Positions 48,301-60,833 of a stretch of DNA of 64,000 bases are shown piece by piece (positions within the stretch are counted from its first letter, which is position 1; every line of letters begins with the position of its first letter). Below the pieces are notes generated by a model. The model was given only the letters and a program-made list of their open reading frames with translations, was not told where the DNA came from and made no database searches. The stretch is from Haliclona indistincta (lineage: Eukaryota > Porifera > Demospongiae > Haplosclerida > Chalinidae). Position numbers and translations under genes: made by a program. The stretch lies in contig OZ024784.1 in assembly GCA_964017065.1 (NCBI GenBank), positions 10,211,152-10,275,151 of the forward strand. The letters are read 5' to 3'.

Positions 48301-51300
48301 GAGTGGGCATAATAATTGCCAAGTGCCTTAGCATGAGGCAATCAATTGCAACAGCAACCTGCTTGCTATCTTGTGGCAGCATCAACTGTGAGACTATGTG
48401 CCAATCACAGCTGGCCTTAGTGACGTGATATTAGTCGCCTTCATTCCTCACTAGTAAACAAAGCGACGATCACTGATGGATCTTATTATTAGTGATGATC
48501 GGTGTTCAAATGAGCAGCAATGGTCTAGTAGTCATGTTTTGACATTGGTTTACCTGTTCGTGTACTCTGCGTGAGGCATTCCTGCGTATTTGAATCCCCA
48601 ATAACTATAATTGTTTTATGCTTCAAAGGGGCATAGCAAAACGCGACATACCAAGGGCTCTTATCACTGACTGAAAACCAAGCACCAAAAAAACAAGCAG
48701 GATTGAATTTTGTGTTAGCTATTTTGATGGCTGTTCCTCAGATCCATAACTGGCTGTCTAACATGCTTTGTTTAGTTTCGATGTTTCTGAAACATGTAGA
48801 AGGCAATATTCATAGTAGCTGTTCTTTAAAGCAAGAAAATGGTATTATCATAGACCAAACAGATAAGAGAATTTTGTATTTAAATACTTACAATGCAAGC
48901 TCCATGTAGTACATCACCAGAGTATACAGGAATCACATAAAAATAGATGGAAATGTACATCATAGCACATCCAAGTAGAATGATGTAGTTAAGATTAGGA
49001 CTAGTGAGACGAACTACTCTGCAGAATGGTGAACATATTATGCTATTTTCCGGAGTTCATTGAGCTAAAGCATGTTAGAGTATCTTGTTGTATGACATGT
49101 ACATGCAGTGTTATAAACATGTACGACACTTACTTTCGTTTTCTGAAGATCACATTGAATCCAACAAAGAAACAAACCATAATCAAACCACCAGTAGCCA
49201 TCATGGCGAATACAATGAATATAGGGAGTAGTATAGCCTCCAGTCTAATGATAGGACTACCATCTAATGGCACACTGTCTGTGAATGATAAAATGCTGAA
49301 CTAAAACACTATTCTAAAGTCCAGATACCGTATAACTGGTAATTTTCGTTCGGTTCTAATTTTCGTAAGGGCTCCCGATGACGAAAATTAAAATTTCGAA
49401 ATATTTCTTTGTAACGAAAATTTGTGTTGCAAATTGCAATGCAACCTAGAACATGTGTACGACGCTCTGCTTGTCAATGGTTATGGTACCGCCACGACGA
49501 AGAAAGAGAACATAGGCAAGATATTTGCCGTGGCATGCAGCCAACGCGTAACGGTCTTGAACGTTTCTAGCTAGACTTCTGACGGCAGGCAAGTGTTTCT
49601 CCAACTATAAACATGATAGCCTCTTACGCAACTAGAAACAGTCGTCGTCTGACTCGTCTCTCTGTCCTCCTCCGTGTGTCGAGAGCGTCAAAATTAGTTT
49701 TAGTCATAGTTAATTTCATGGCAAATTTAAATTTTGGTACGATTTAATTTTCGAAAGGCGAAAACGTTACGAAAATTAAATGGTATCTAAAATTTAACGT
49801 ACGAAATATTTCGGTGTCGAAAATTACCGGTTATACGGTAATACAGAACCATTAAACACTCACTTAAAGGCCAGGTAGTGCCATTGTTCTCTCCATTGTT
49901 ATATACAAAAATACTTGATTCGTTAGACTCGTTGATTGTCCCAATCTCCACTAGACCAAGAGCAGATTCTTGGAATCGATACTGCAGGACTCGAGGACTA
50001 GTCTCGACACGATTGCCATCATTAAATGCCACAGGGCCAGTTACTCCAGTAAACTGTAGGTTTTCTAATTGCCTAGCAACCTCTAGTGACAAATTCCGCT
50101 GGTCATTTCTTGTTAACTCAGAAAAGTTAAAGTTAGGACTTGACCTGCATGAAGATCATAAACTTCTCTGTTGTATTTCATCATTATAAATCTTACCTAT
50201 TCAGAGCAAAGGCCATTGACCATAGAGCATCATAAGCAAACGGAGCAGCAAAGGTATTGCTGTAACTATTGTTAGTCAATCTGCTGTGATACTCAGTATT
50301 GAAATCCTCTCGTGTCTAAAATAAGAGGCAGGTTACAACACAAAAATAATATAACTAGCTGTAGCAGTGCATATAACTAAAGGCGTGGCTGTGGTCAAAT
50401 CCACTCTTACCCAATTGTCCAATAAATCACATAATTATTATTGCTTGTCAGAAATATTTTATTGGGGCAAGCCGCACATTGATCGTAACAACGTCCCACA
50501 TGCGCCGAAACCCCGAGAATAAGAATCACATCTGTTCCTTGTCAACATCTAGTTTGGGATGCTACTGTGACAGACACATTTGTGCCCTCATACCTCCATG
50601 CCCTCATACCTCTGCGGCAGCAGAAGAGCGAAAGAAAATTAAGTGTTCAAACTTGACCTCGTCCTGTTGCTTTATACCTGAGGTAGTTGAGACTAGTGGG
50701 TTCTGGGACCTGCCACTACTATGTACTTTATTAAAGACCTTGGACGTCGGCTGACCCAATCAACGGGAGAAGATGAAGCCACAGTCATGGGTTCCCATGA
50801 CTCTGCTCCTCATCTAATGTTAGCTTGATAGGTTTTTTCCGTTGTTTGGTTCTGTTATTTTTTTCCTTGTGGCCTGTACAGGTATTATTTTGCTCTTTTC
50901 CTTTTTGGTTTTTCTTACATCTTATTGTCTTACTAACTAAAAAAAATATTTTCGAAACAAACGGTAAAAAAGAACACACCTATTCAATCAATAACACGTA
51001 GTACGTGCACTCAATAACAACTGGTAACGCCCATTATATTGCACACATGAGCGCGGATGCAGTCAAAGATATTTCTGGAGCAGTCAATGATAATCTCAGG
51101 AGCTCAATCGGTAGCTTAGGAGCTTGAGCAACTCTTGATACATGAGTTAAAGCTAGCTTATTGCATGACAGACTTGGACAGAGCTAGCTTGGCTGAAGGC
51201 AGCTCCTCATTTGCACATTATATGTTGCAAAGCTAGATGGCTATCAGTAAAAAAAAGCTTCACTTCCGTTATGCATTTATGATGTCAGTGTGCATGAAAA

Positions 51301-54300
51301 GTTGCTTGCTGCTGGCACTGGTGTTCATAAATCAGCTCAGGCTCGCCCCTGCATTCATTGAATTCAATAGTATTATTGGTAATACCGTATGCTTGTTAGG
51401 CACTCCTCGCATTAAGGCACATATCGTCTCTTAAGTGCATTTTTTCAGCTCTCAATATAGACCATTTTATTCGCTAATAGGCACAAACGGTATTGCACTG
51501 CGGGTCAAACGCTTTGCTGGCTGTTCGAGAGATAGAAACACGCATTTTTAAGCTCTGATAACTCATACGAGCAATATACTTTCGTTTGTGTACGCTAAGT
51601 ACCTAGCTAAGCAGCAAAATACGAAGCCTTGTGATTTGCCTGCACCAAAATATCGTCAAAATGGCGGCGTCGACCCAGTCATGTCCGGGCAAGCGCGGAA
51701 AAACTATTAGCGCCTAAAATGGTCTATACTTGCGTGTAAAAAGCATTCTTTATTTGGCACATCTTCTCCTATGAGCATATATTTTTCCTGGAAATGGTAA
51801 TTAGTTAATTGAGTGCTATTTTGCAGAACAGTCAGCAGAGTACACATAATTTTTAATTGGACCTATCAAACATTTTTATTGTGCATGTATGTGAATGCAT
51901 GCACACCATTCTAACATACCATTCTAACATCAGTTCTGGCTGATAAATTCTCTGGTAGTGGATATTGAGCAATCACCAATGATCGATTCAGTAGCTGCTC
52001 AAATTGTTGATCAGTGCAGTTAACAGAAGGATCATTTCCAGCCACTTCAGCTGTCCACCATCTACTGGGATACCAGTCCAGAGTGATCCATATAAAATTA
52101 GGATATGAGTAAGTGGGGGTTGGTGAAGCTGTAATAGCTGATGGCATGGTAGACTATTGGAAGAAGAATTATGATAATATGTCATGAAAATACTTTATAG
52201 TCTTATAATCTATAGTTTGCTTACTGCACAAAGCACTCGTCTAGCATGTTTAGGGAACATATTGAGAAAGTAGATTCTAATATCATCAGTCTGTGGAGGA
52301 CATTAATTTTTATTATAAAATATATGCAGTGGACAATTTGTTATACATCGTCATGTACGTACCTGATTAAAAAGTTCATTTTTATCACCAATATTAATGT
52401 CCGAACGAAATCGCACTACTCCAAGAGATGAGTTGGAACGTTGTGAAAATGAATCAACAATTCTATCCAAAACCTGAGTAGAGCAAGTTTGTATTTAGTA
52501 AAGAAGCATTCTATAATATTTACATGTTCACTTTGCTTAGATTTTTTCTATAATTATTTGCCTGTGGAGGCATGACCAGATCTGTGCCCATTTACACAAT
52601 GACACCATTATTGAGTCAAAGTCAAATTCTATTGTCATACCATCTACACAATTTCAGTTCTGTTGAAAATGTCGCGTGTCCCATATCCTGTCTTTACTAT
52701 ACACGGAACAATAAGAGATGAAAATATATATCTACCATTGTCATAAATTAGCTTTTTCCAGGCAACATACATGTACTTTGGGTAAGGAAAGTCAACTATA
52801 ACGAAATCGATTTTTTAGCACTTCCAATTAGATGGCATGCTCTGCAACATTGGAGAGCATTGTTAAATTAACGGAATAATCATTCCTCGAATTAAATAGA
52901 AGTTGAACTCAATACATAGTACCTACCACCTTATAAAGCTTTACCAACCAACACACAGACTGACCAGTGAAAACACATTCTCCTCCTGAGATACAACAAC
53001 AAGTCTCTTCCATCCATAGTAGTCTAGTGTGGTCATCAGAACATTAGACAATCCCAAGGCTTCTGGTACTGTGCGGTAGTAGTTGGGGAACCTGACTCTG
53101 TCACTTAGTGTCGGAGACATACTAGAGTAGGACATCTGTAAAGTGAGTATAGAAACAATCGATAGGAATCACAAGTACCACCAACCATCACGACTTCCCA
53201 AAAATGACTGATTTCAGCAACAGGCTCTGTAGCAATAGAACAGCCACACCCTATAACAAACAGTCTGGCTGGTGGCTGAGAGCGAATATCAGTAAAGAAT
53301 TCTTCTAAGGAAACGTTTCGAGCACACTGTAATAATAAAAAATGGTTTAATTGATAATCTTTTAATCATTGAACGACAATAATAAATGAATTAATATTGC
53401 GTGTCTAAAATGATCCTGGACCCCCATAATGCATCACACAATTCACTTGTAAGAAGGATAAAGAAAACAGTGTACAATTGAAGTAGCTGAATAGCCCAAA
53501 TCATTACAGATACATCATAAAGACAAGCGACTACAGATCTGTTGCTACCTATTGATAAGATAACGATAATTATGAGACATACATGGAGTTCTGGCATGTG
53601 TTGTAACTACAGACAGATACTCATGTCACCTTGACAGGAGTACGATATAGTAATGCTTATTAAAAAAGGAAGTATATACATATTGTTGACTGTCATTGTA
53701 TCAGAAATGTTTTACCTACCACAGGAAAAAGAATATCAACTGACAAAAGAACTGTGTTCACACAACAAAAAAATACTTACATTCTCAACATTATTTAATC
53801 CTTGTGAATACTAGCACACAACAACACAAACACACACATACCATGAACTAGCAACACTACACAAACATCTGAAATGGGAAAATTTGAAGTATACCTAGGT
53901 CAAAGAAATATCCATATGGCATAAAAATGGCGTTTCTTGTCACTTTCAACCAGTGGTCATAGTATGGTTGGAGTCCTCTATATGATCAATAGAGCACTTT
54001 GTTGTGCTTACTCTGATACCAACTTCCAAGAGCAATACAAGGGTAACCTGATATCGCTTCACTAGTGATCATGTAGTAGGTTTAAGAACAGCCATAGTGA
54101 GATAGATGACTCAGATAACAGTAACCATGACATAACCATTATACAAAGGGATGCTATACTACAATCAGCTGAACAGATCAGGTGCTGTTTTATTGATATC
54201 AAGTTCCTTCACAAACATTTCAGAAAGCAATAACTGTGATGATGGTAGGAGGAAGGGAAGACACTCTCAGTTGGCGATGTGCGGGACGGTGCGTAATACA

Positions 54301-55082
54301 TTTATCATACATAGAAGCAGTGCAGATTCTAATGGCTGAGTTTTGGCTCATAAATTAATTCTACATCTCTATAACACAACATGTACAATATGATATGCAA
54401 TAGATATGTTGACAACATTAGTGATGTGAGTCAGCATCATGGACAAGCATCATAAATCTGCCAATAAGGTCATGAACTCTATCTGATATCAATTTCCTGT
54501 ACAATACGACATATCAAGATAAAAGAGTTTAAGGTGTGTTCCCTATTGATAGGCATTCTGATGAGGTATAAATTATTACATACAGTATTGGCAGTATTAT
54601 TATAACTAGGCTTGCATCATTGCCTAGTAGTCATCACTGATATGAGAGCTCACATTGCACTATGCACTTGTGCTCAAACCTTTGAAAGAAACTAGATAGT
54701 TTGTAACTACTACAACACGTTTCCACATCAAAAATTGCAGCAATAAACTTAGTACCACTATCACAACATGAGCTAGACCACGACAGTTTAGAGAGATGCC
54801 ATCATGCCAACGAGTGAGATAATTCGACCCGCAACTCACGGTTGTATCAAGTATGGTAGTGTATCGAAGACGATAGCCAGGTAGTATCATCGCAGCGTCA
54901 ATTTGTTCCATGGCCATCTGGACGGCGGGCACAGCCCCTGCAGTGTTCTGCTCTACTGCCCCAGCACCATCACGACCCGACACCATCAAGACAAAATTCA
55001 GATCAGTCACGTTACCCATTTGTGCAAGTGCTCCTGTGATCAGAAGAACGAGGAACAAGCAGCCGCCGCGCAGCATTGCCAT
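45372..55082 (-). CDS. GABA-B-like receptor E, divergent paralogue
   Basis: Complete receptor, about 928 aa. Exons: 55082-54840, 53326-53186, 53135-52965, 52473-52363, 52290-52225, 52153-51920, 50315-50197, 50144-49864, 49278-49134, 49018-48892, 48268-48155, 47688-47551, 47498-47175, 47038-46874, 45779-45372. The ATG at 55082 places the signal peptide (MAMLRGGCLFLVLLITGAL) at the N-terminus; an upstream in-frame ATG at 55124 would add 14 residues. The Venus-flytrap domain keeps SYSSMSPTLSDR and DWYPSRWW but has FAAPFAYDALW where the others have a Glu. The 7TM domain includes FATRKVRIKTLNDTKEV and FVPK. The coiled coil TIRIKELEERLKKHE is followed by a 135-residue Ser/Thr/Pro-rich tail starting PVTPFVFRRRFNSS, much longer than in the paralogues. 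The exon structure is remodelled: the exon 13/14 intron is lost, the exon 7/8 boundary is gone and a new intron lies upstream. A MITE sits about 100 bp before the start. Confidence 0.9.
46082..46400. repeat. 29-bp minisatellite, 11 identical copies
   Basis: Unit AATAGATCGATCTACCAGTA plus TGCTAACAC, eleven copies without a visible mismatch, in the last intron of receptor E. The lack of divergence points to very recent expansion or an assembly consensus. Adjacent copies share no spacers, so it is not a CRISPR. Confidence 0.97.
49326..49840. mobile_element. TACCGTATA-type MITE, 515 bp (intron 8 of E)
   Basis: Ends TACCGTATAACTGGTAATTT and, reversed, TACCGTATAACCGGTAATTT, then TTCG on both sides. 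The interior repeats ACGAAAATTA-like words, so much of it is imperfectly palindromic. There is no transposase ORF. The ends resemble 22749 and 56224. Confidence 0.85.
51456..51728. mobile_element. MITE with TA ends, 273 bp (intron 6 of E)
   Basis: TATAGACCATTTTATTCGCT at the left and AGCGCCTAAAATGGTCTATA at the right form the TIR. A flanking TA fits a Tc1/mariner-type target, though TA duplication cannot be proved from one copy. Confidence 0.75.
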
Positions 55083-55184
55083 TACTGACTGTTTGACTCT
55101 GGTTCTTAGCGCTTGCGTGTTCATAATAAACTTGGTCTTGAACTTCCGCTATAGACGATCACCACCCACTCACCGATAACCATG

Positions 55185-55763
55185 TAGTCTGGCAGCCCCG
55201 CCCCTTCGCATTATTGTGGAAGGGTCTGGCGTCAGCAGTATCAACGAGTTGTTCCAGTCGCAGGGATTTCTGCGATCCAATCAGATTGCAGAAACGCACG
55301 GCAGAATCAATTAATTATGAATATTCATAAGCTATGAACGTTCGCCTAGAAATCACGCAGTATTGGCTGCAGTAAACGCGCTGTACACCTGTTGTGACCA
55401 TGCAAATGTCATGAACGAGCTACTGAACGTAATGGTTGTAGGTAAGAATGCTAGACCTGGCCTGTACGCTCATCTGTGTAACTTACGTTGTGAACATGGT
55501 ACAGAAAGTGTCTATGCTTTGCTTGCTTCCATTGACGCTTGAATAAGATATCATAGTTTAAATTTTAAGCTGACCGAAGGTTGCTTCTTCCGCCGATTTT
55601 GTTAGCTAGATCGATAAAGCAAACAGCACACTGACTGCCGCCATTTTATTACCAATTAACACGTGAAAATGTGACGTACTTTAAATTCCACTGGTACAAC
55701 TTGTTGATACTGCTGACGCCAGACCCTTCCACAATAATGCGAAGGGGCGGGGCTGCCAGACTA
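55185..55763. mobile_element. 9-bp-TSD MITE, family 1, copy 1 (579 bp)
   Basis: Full-length element with TIR TAGTCTGGCAGCCCCGCCCC of about 60 bp. It is flanked by the perfect target duplication ATAACCATG (55176-55184 and 55764-55772). A 9-bp duplication with long TIRs fits Mutator-like elements; Merlin-like is the alternative. It lies about 100 bp upstream of the receptor E start codon. An inverted second copy is at 57423-57992. Confidence 0.92.
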
Positions 55764-56019
55764 ATAACCATGGGGTAAATTGGCTTGACATCTGCTATCT
55801 GTAATTTCTTGTCACTAGTACAAACTGAAGCCACATGCAGACTTGAGTACTACCAAGTACGTGCCCATTAAAGCTAAGCAGTATCTAGTGTAAGCACCAA
55901 GATCAAACCATGCTGTATATGGAGTACAATGTATATACACCAGTAGAAGATTAATTTGAGCCAAATGTTTTAATGACAGTGAGACACAATAACAGTAAGC
56001 ATCAGAGAATATATGCTAA

Positions 56020-59000
56020 CTATGTCTGCTCAGATGTGGAGAGTTTATAAAGAAATGAGAAGTAGTCAGCATCATCACGAGTTGATTGCAGCTTCTGCAG
56101 TGCCATCTTGAGTCGATCAATTTCATCATATAGCTGTGTTATAGTAGGAAAAAGCAATCTAAACATCAACACAAACTGATTATTGTATAGCAGGTTTCAT
56201 TATACAAGTGTTGAGGGAAACTACTACCGTATAGTTAGAAATTTTGGTGGGCTAAAATTAATTGTTGGCGAATCGTCAAGCATTCGCTAAAATTAAATCC
56301 GCCAAATCTGCTTTGGTATTACAGTAATAATTTTTATGTGAGCCAGGCGCTGGGCGTCAAAACGCATTTTGGGGATGATTAGTATTGTAAGACAGCACTT
56401 TGTGGCTATAGCTGACTGGCAGGGAAGTGTTCTTGCCCCTCCTTGAATCATACAAACCTCAAAATCTACCATTCGCTCCCAATTTATTTATGCTTTGCCC
56501 CTCTTAATTCACTGGATTGCTAGGTGGCCACAATACATGAAATTCATTGCTTATACTAATTATAGTTGAAACTCTGGCCGTTGGCCACATTAGAAAGTAG
56601 CCTCGCCTCCAGGCCACTTTATTTAGTGGCCTGGTACTGACTGCATACGCATGCACAAAATTTTCCGTTAAATTAGGCCGTATGTTAGCAAACGGAGTAC
56701 TACGGGAGTAGTATACGAATCTGGTGTACGGAAACTAAACTTCGCGTTTCTCCAGCTAAAACTCGATTGTCAGCTTTTCAGGGGCTACCACTTCACTCAC
56801 AAGTATTCAATACCACCAATTCTCGTTAAAACAGCTGCAGCAGATCTACCAGGTGGTAAGCGTACACGACCCAGTTTGTTATGCTTGAGCATTGTTTGTA
56901 TCTTTCCCAGAGTAGGAGAGAGTGCACCAGAAGCCTTCTTGAGTAGCTTAAACTAGCCATTCATCGCTATTGATTGCTGTTTCAGTAGGAAGATGAAACA
57001 GACATATCTTGATAGTGTGCGTTAAAGTATCGATCATACGCGATGTTTTACTGATTATCCCAGTTTTGGGGTAATATTGGAGCATGCGCAGACAGTCTGG
57101 ACCAGGCCATCTCCTCAGCAGGGGGAAAGGCCTGGAGGCGAGGCTAATTAGAAAGGTGACTGCTAGTTCAGGTTGCACTGTACACGCAACAAACCCAGAT
57201 GAGTCATACTGTATAGATGCTAACAACACTCTTTCCCCACTTCGAATGCACTTTTTTGCATAAGCGGGAAAGAATTACTCTTTGTGAATGAAACTGTAAA
57301 ACAACAGCCTCATAGAGGAATAAAACGGAGAACAATAGAAGATAGTCAAGATACTAAAGATGAGAATTAGCTATTAGCAGGATTTTATATTGCATATTAA
57401 CGCCTTTGTCACTAGGCTAGAGTAGTCTGGCAGCCCCGCCCCTTCGCATTATTGTGGAAGGGTCTGGCGTCAGTAGTATCAAACAGTTGTACCAGTGGAA
57501 TTTACGTTACGTCACATTTTCACGTGTTAATTAGTAACAAAATGGCGGTAGTCAGTGTGCTGTTTGCTTTATCGATCTAGCTCACAAAATTGGCGGAAGA
57601 AGCAACCTTCGGTCAGCTTAAAAATTAAACTATGACATCTAATTCAAGCGCCAATGGAGAGCAGGCAAAGTATAGACACTTCTGTACCGTGTTTACTACC
57701 TAAGTTACAAAGTCGAGCGTACAAGCCAGCTCTAGCATTCTTACTTACAACCATTATGTTCAGTAGCTCGTTCATGACATTTGCATGGTCAAAACAGGTG
57801 TACAGCGCGTTTACTGCAGCCAATACTGCGCGGTTACTAGGTGAACGTTCGTAGCTTATGAATATTCATAATTAACCGTGCGTTTCTGCAATCTGATTGG
57901 ATCGCAGAAATCCCTGCGACTGGTACAACTGTTTGATACTATTGACGCCAGACCCTTCCACAATAATGCGAAGGGGCGAGGCTGCCAGACTAAGGCTAGA
58001 GCAGTTCACGACACATGCTGTTTATGATCTGAAACTGTTGCTCAGCTAATTCCAACAAAAATTTGTTCTGGATAAACAAAATAATCCTCCGTGCGGTTTG
58101 CCTCCGTGTACTTTTTATTTCATGTGATCCTCGTCTATTTTTTAAAAGAATGAGTCACCCCTCTAATGCAGACATCACTGGTGGCATTGATATAGTGTGA
58201 GTCACACCTGTTCATTTTCCTGTAGTGTCTGTGCTAATGCCAGTCTTCTCTGCTCTGCTATCTCTTGCCAGTATTCATGAGGAGGGGTTTCTGATGACAT
58301 GATAACATCAGTTTATCACCCAATGCTTGATTACCTTGAGTACACATGCGATAGTGAATGGAGTCTTCAGGACATGGGTCAGTCTGTGTAGCCTAGTAAC
58401 ATGAACAGAAGAGAGAGGTAAATAGATTTGTAATACACAGTACACACAAGCCCTGATAAATGTTACAGAGATACTTTGATGTGGAAGCCTTGCCTCTGCA
58501 AGCAGAGGACACTGTGTGTACGTGTGTGTCTCATTTTTTGCCAACACAGAGTTGAGGCAATAAGCAAATCCCATTGACAATTCAGTTGTGTGACAGGTCT
58601 TGCCCACAATCATCTAGTTTTGATGCACTATTCTTAAGCATCACAGAATAAAATGATTATTCTCCCAAAGGTTATCGGGTGTAAGCAATGAGGCACCAAC
58701 AACAGTGTTCAATATATGATTATCTTGTGCGCCTTAGTTTCTCCAACTTGCAGACACCTCAACTCTCATGCATTCTGTGTGAGTGTCATGCATTCAGCAT
58801 CAATCTTATGCAGCTTTGCAAATCAACCTGATTCTCGCGCAAAATTTGTTGGAACAGAAGGGTGTTTTAACTGTTTTTGGTGATGAACTGAAACAAAGTA
58901 GGATCGCAATCACGAACAGCGAAATGTTGCAATATGCGTGTAAATTTGTTGTTACAGCTAATCTTCTGAGGGCTCACAGCATGTCTTATTTTTTCTACCT

Positions 59001-60640
59001 CTCGCACATGTGCTACACTAACTTGGTAATCCCAATAGCTAGAGCTAATATTAGGGACACCTAAAAGAAAAATAACAAAACAAAAAAAATGAAGCACCAT
59101 GGTGTAGATGCCTTGGTGGAATTGCATGCATACTGCACACTGGACATGCTTTGACCGTCAACACACATGCAGCAACTACATACAGCTACTCCATCAGCAG
59201 ATGATGATAGTAACAGATTTATAAAGCCACAGTACAATGGTCATACAAGCTGGCAAAAATAACAGAGGCCAATAGTATGCTACTACAGTGTAATATTTAG
59301 CTGGGCGTGCACAAAGCAGCCATACTTGTAGCAGCTGGCTTTTTCGGTTTTGCTGATTTTTGTTCGGACCCGCCACGCTATTCTGTAGTCCAGATCAAAC
59401 CTACAATCTGCTAGCCAGTTAACCATGGACACATTCGACTTCGGAGAAGTCTAGATCGCCAGCAACGGTAAACAAAGTAAGCAAATCACGCCATAACTCA
59501 CGAACAAAGCTTTAATTCAAAAATCTAAGACCATCAAGTTCGAGCTATTAACGTGTTATGTCTATATTGTACTTACCACCAGCTGATTCTTCGCCGTCTT
59601 TCAGAACTAGAGCGGACAGACACACAGACAGACGGACAGACATGCACGATTACTGTATGCCTCGTGGCTCCGCCCACCGAGGCATAATAATAGTGATAAA
59701 ACAAAGAAACAAATTAAGCAGAAGTAAGATAATTTATGATCTAAGTCTTAAAGGATGACAAGGAACTGAATGTACAATACAGAGGTTCTATTACAGTGTC
59801 CTTCTTGCAAGGAAGATTTTGAGTGTAAAGCGTCACCTTGCAGTCACTAATGTGTCAAATAACTGGTATTTATTCTCACAATGGAGCATGATCAAATACT
59901 TAATGACATTTTAAACGCATTAGTGCTCCACGCTTTACGGTCTACGGTTTACGCTTTATCCTTGCAAGAAGTAGTAAAACCGCTGTAACACTAGGCAAAG
60001 TATTCCAAATAGCAGTAACAGAACAAAAAATAAGAATTTTGTGCAAGCTATGACTACCAGAAACTCTATGAAGTAAAATATCATCATTACGTACAAAGGT
60101 AAGGTTAAAACACACTTATACAAAAAAGTAAGTTTAGACACAAAACTACGGACAGACAAGGGGACAAGATGACATAGTTGCAACAAAACATGGCTTGAGG
60201 CTGACCAACTACAAGAGTAGCAAGACGACAGGCAAATAGATGTCTTTGACAGTATGATGGTAATACACTGAAAAGTGTGCTTTGGTAACACACACAAATC
60301 CCATCTGTATTGACTAACCTAAGCGTCTAATCAGGAACAAAATAAACACACCTTACCTCTTCCACAACCTTAGGTTTAGCAGCTGGCACGTCACGTTTTC
60401 CTAGATTCTCTTTTTTTCGCATGATAGCTGGACTATTTAGCCTAGAAGAACTCAAGCCAACTAGAACTCGTGGATTCTTTGCATCTTTCTGAAGCGTTCC
60501 AAGTACAGGACGCGCCGGTGTAGATACCTAGGTGTGAGAAGGTCCAGATCATCACCAATTTTAGTTAAACTTATTATAAAACTTACTTTAGAAGGTACAG
60601 GATTTGCTGGTGTATTGGGACGACCTTTTCTTCTATTCAT
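56020..60640 (-). CDS. GMNN: Geminin (DNA replication licensing inhibitor)
   Basis: About 178 aa (human about 209). Exons: 60640-60587, 60527-60357, 58392-58335, 58290-58208, 58067-58036, 56158-56020. The diagnostic segment is PPHEYWQEIAEQRRLALAQ in exon 4, matching the start of the geminin coiled coil that binds the CDT1 loading factor and blocks MCM loading. The coil continues NKFLLELAEQQ and, in the last exon, LYDEIDRLKMALQKLQ. The basic N-terminus starts MNRRKGRPNTPANPVPSK; RPVL in exon 2 is a possible APC/C destruction box. The exon 5 to 6 join is uncertain: the in-phase choice inserts about 8 residues into the coil, and three MITE sequences sit in that intron. The start at 60640 is preferred over an upstream in-frame ATG at 60673. 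The protein acts in the nucleus in S/G2. Its promoter region is shared with the 3' end of UTP4. Confidence 0.85.
56224..56380. mobile_element. Truncated TACCGTATA-type MITE
   Basis: Starts TACCGTATAGTTAGAAATTT and shares GGCGAATCGTCAAGCATTCG and GTGAGCCAGGC with 22749-22959 with few changes. The right TIR is missing. It lies in the last intron of geminin. Confidence 0.7.
56598..57146. mobile_element. 9-bp-TSD MITE, family 2 (549 bp)
   Basis: Ends TAGCCTCGCCTCCAGGCC and its complement. Perfect 9-bp target duplication ATTAGAAAG at 56589-56597 and 57147-57155. The ends differ from family 1, but the TSD length and leading TAG are the same, so both may have used the same transposase. Last intron of geminin. 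Confidence 0.9.
57423..57992. mobile_element. 9-bp-TSD MITE, family 1, copy 2 (570 bp, inverted)
   Basis: Full-length copy of the 55185-55763 element in opposite orientation. Perfect target duplication AGGCTAGAG at 57414-57422 and 57993-58001. It lies just downstream of geminin exon 5. The two copies, 1.66 kb apart and inverted, could pair in a transcript. Confidence 0.92.
59791..59988. mobile_element. MITE related to the host at 36249 (198 bp)
   Basis: Left TTACAGTGTCCTTCTTGCAA, right TTGCAAGAAGTAGTAAAACC then GCTGTAA. Shares the ACCGCTGTA end and GTTTACGCTTT words with 36249-36790. Intron 2 of geminin. Confidence 0.65.
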
Positions 60641-60697
60641 TGTAACTTTCGCACGTCGTTTAGCCCAGAACAAGCAGAAGCTAGCTAGCTGACTATA

Positions 60698-60708
60698 GCG
60701 CGCGAAAA
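60698..60708 (-). promoter_or_regulatory. E2F-like site upstream of geminin
   Basis: TTTTCGCGCGC on the minus strand, 58 bases before the preferred geminin start (25 before the upstream ATG). It fits the E2F consensus TTTSSCGC. Geminin is a known E2F target in vertebrates. Function here is inferred from position and motif only. Confidence 0.5.
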
Positions 60709-60727
60709 GTTTGGAAGATATTTTTAA

Positions 60728-60735
60728 TCACGTGA
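60728..60735. promoter_or_regulatory. TCACGTGA palindrome (E-box)
   Basis: An 8-bp palindrome with the CACGTG core recognised by bHLH factors such as MYC/USF, in the 193-bp gap between UTP4 and geminin. The evidence is weak, being a single short motif. Confidence 0.35.
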
Positions 60736-60833
60736 TTATATTACCGCTCCGGATACGCCCGCGCCGCACTTCTGCTTGGACATGGACATTGAACAAAAAG
60801 ATTTTTTACAAAAATCACAGTAATCATCTAATA

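Noticed and set aside
58737..59127. ORFs of 86-93 codons in geminin intron 2
   Set aside because: They overlap on opposite strands, have no recognisable motif and sit within an intron defined by good splice sites.
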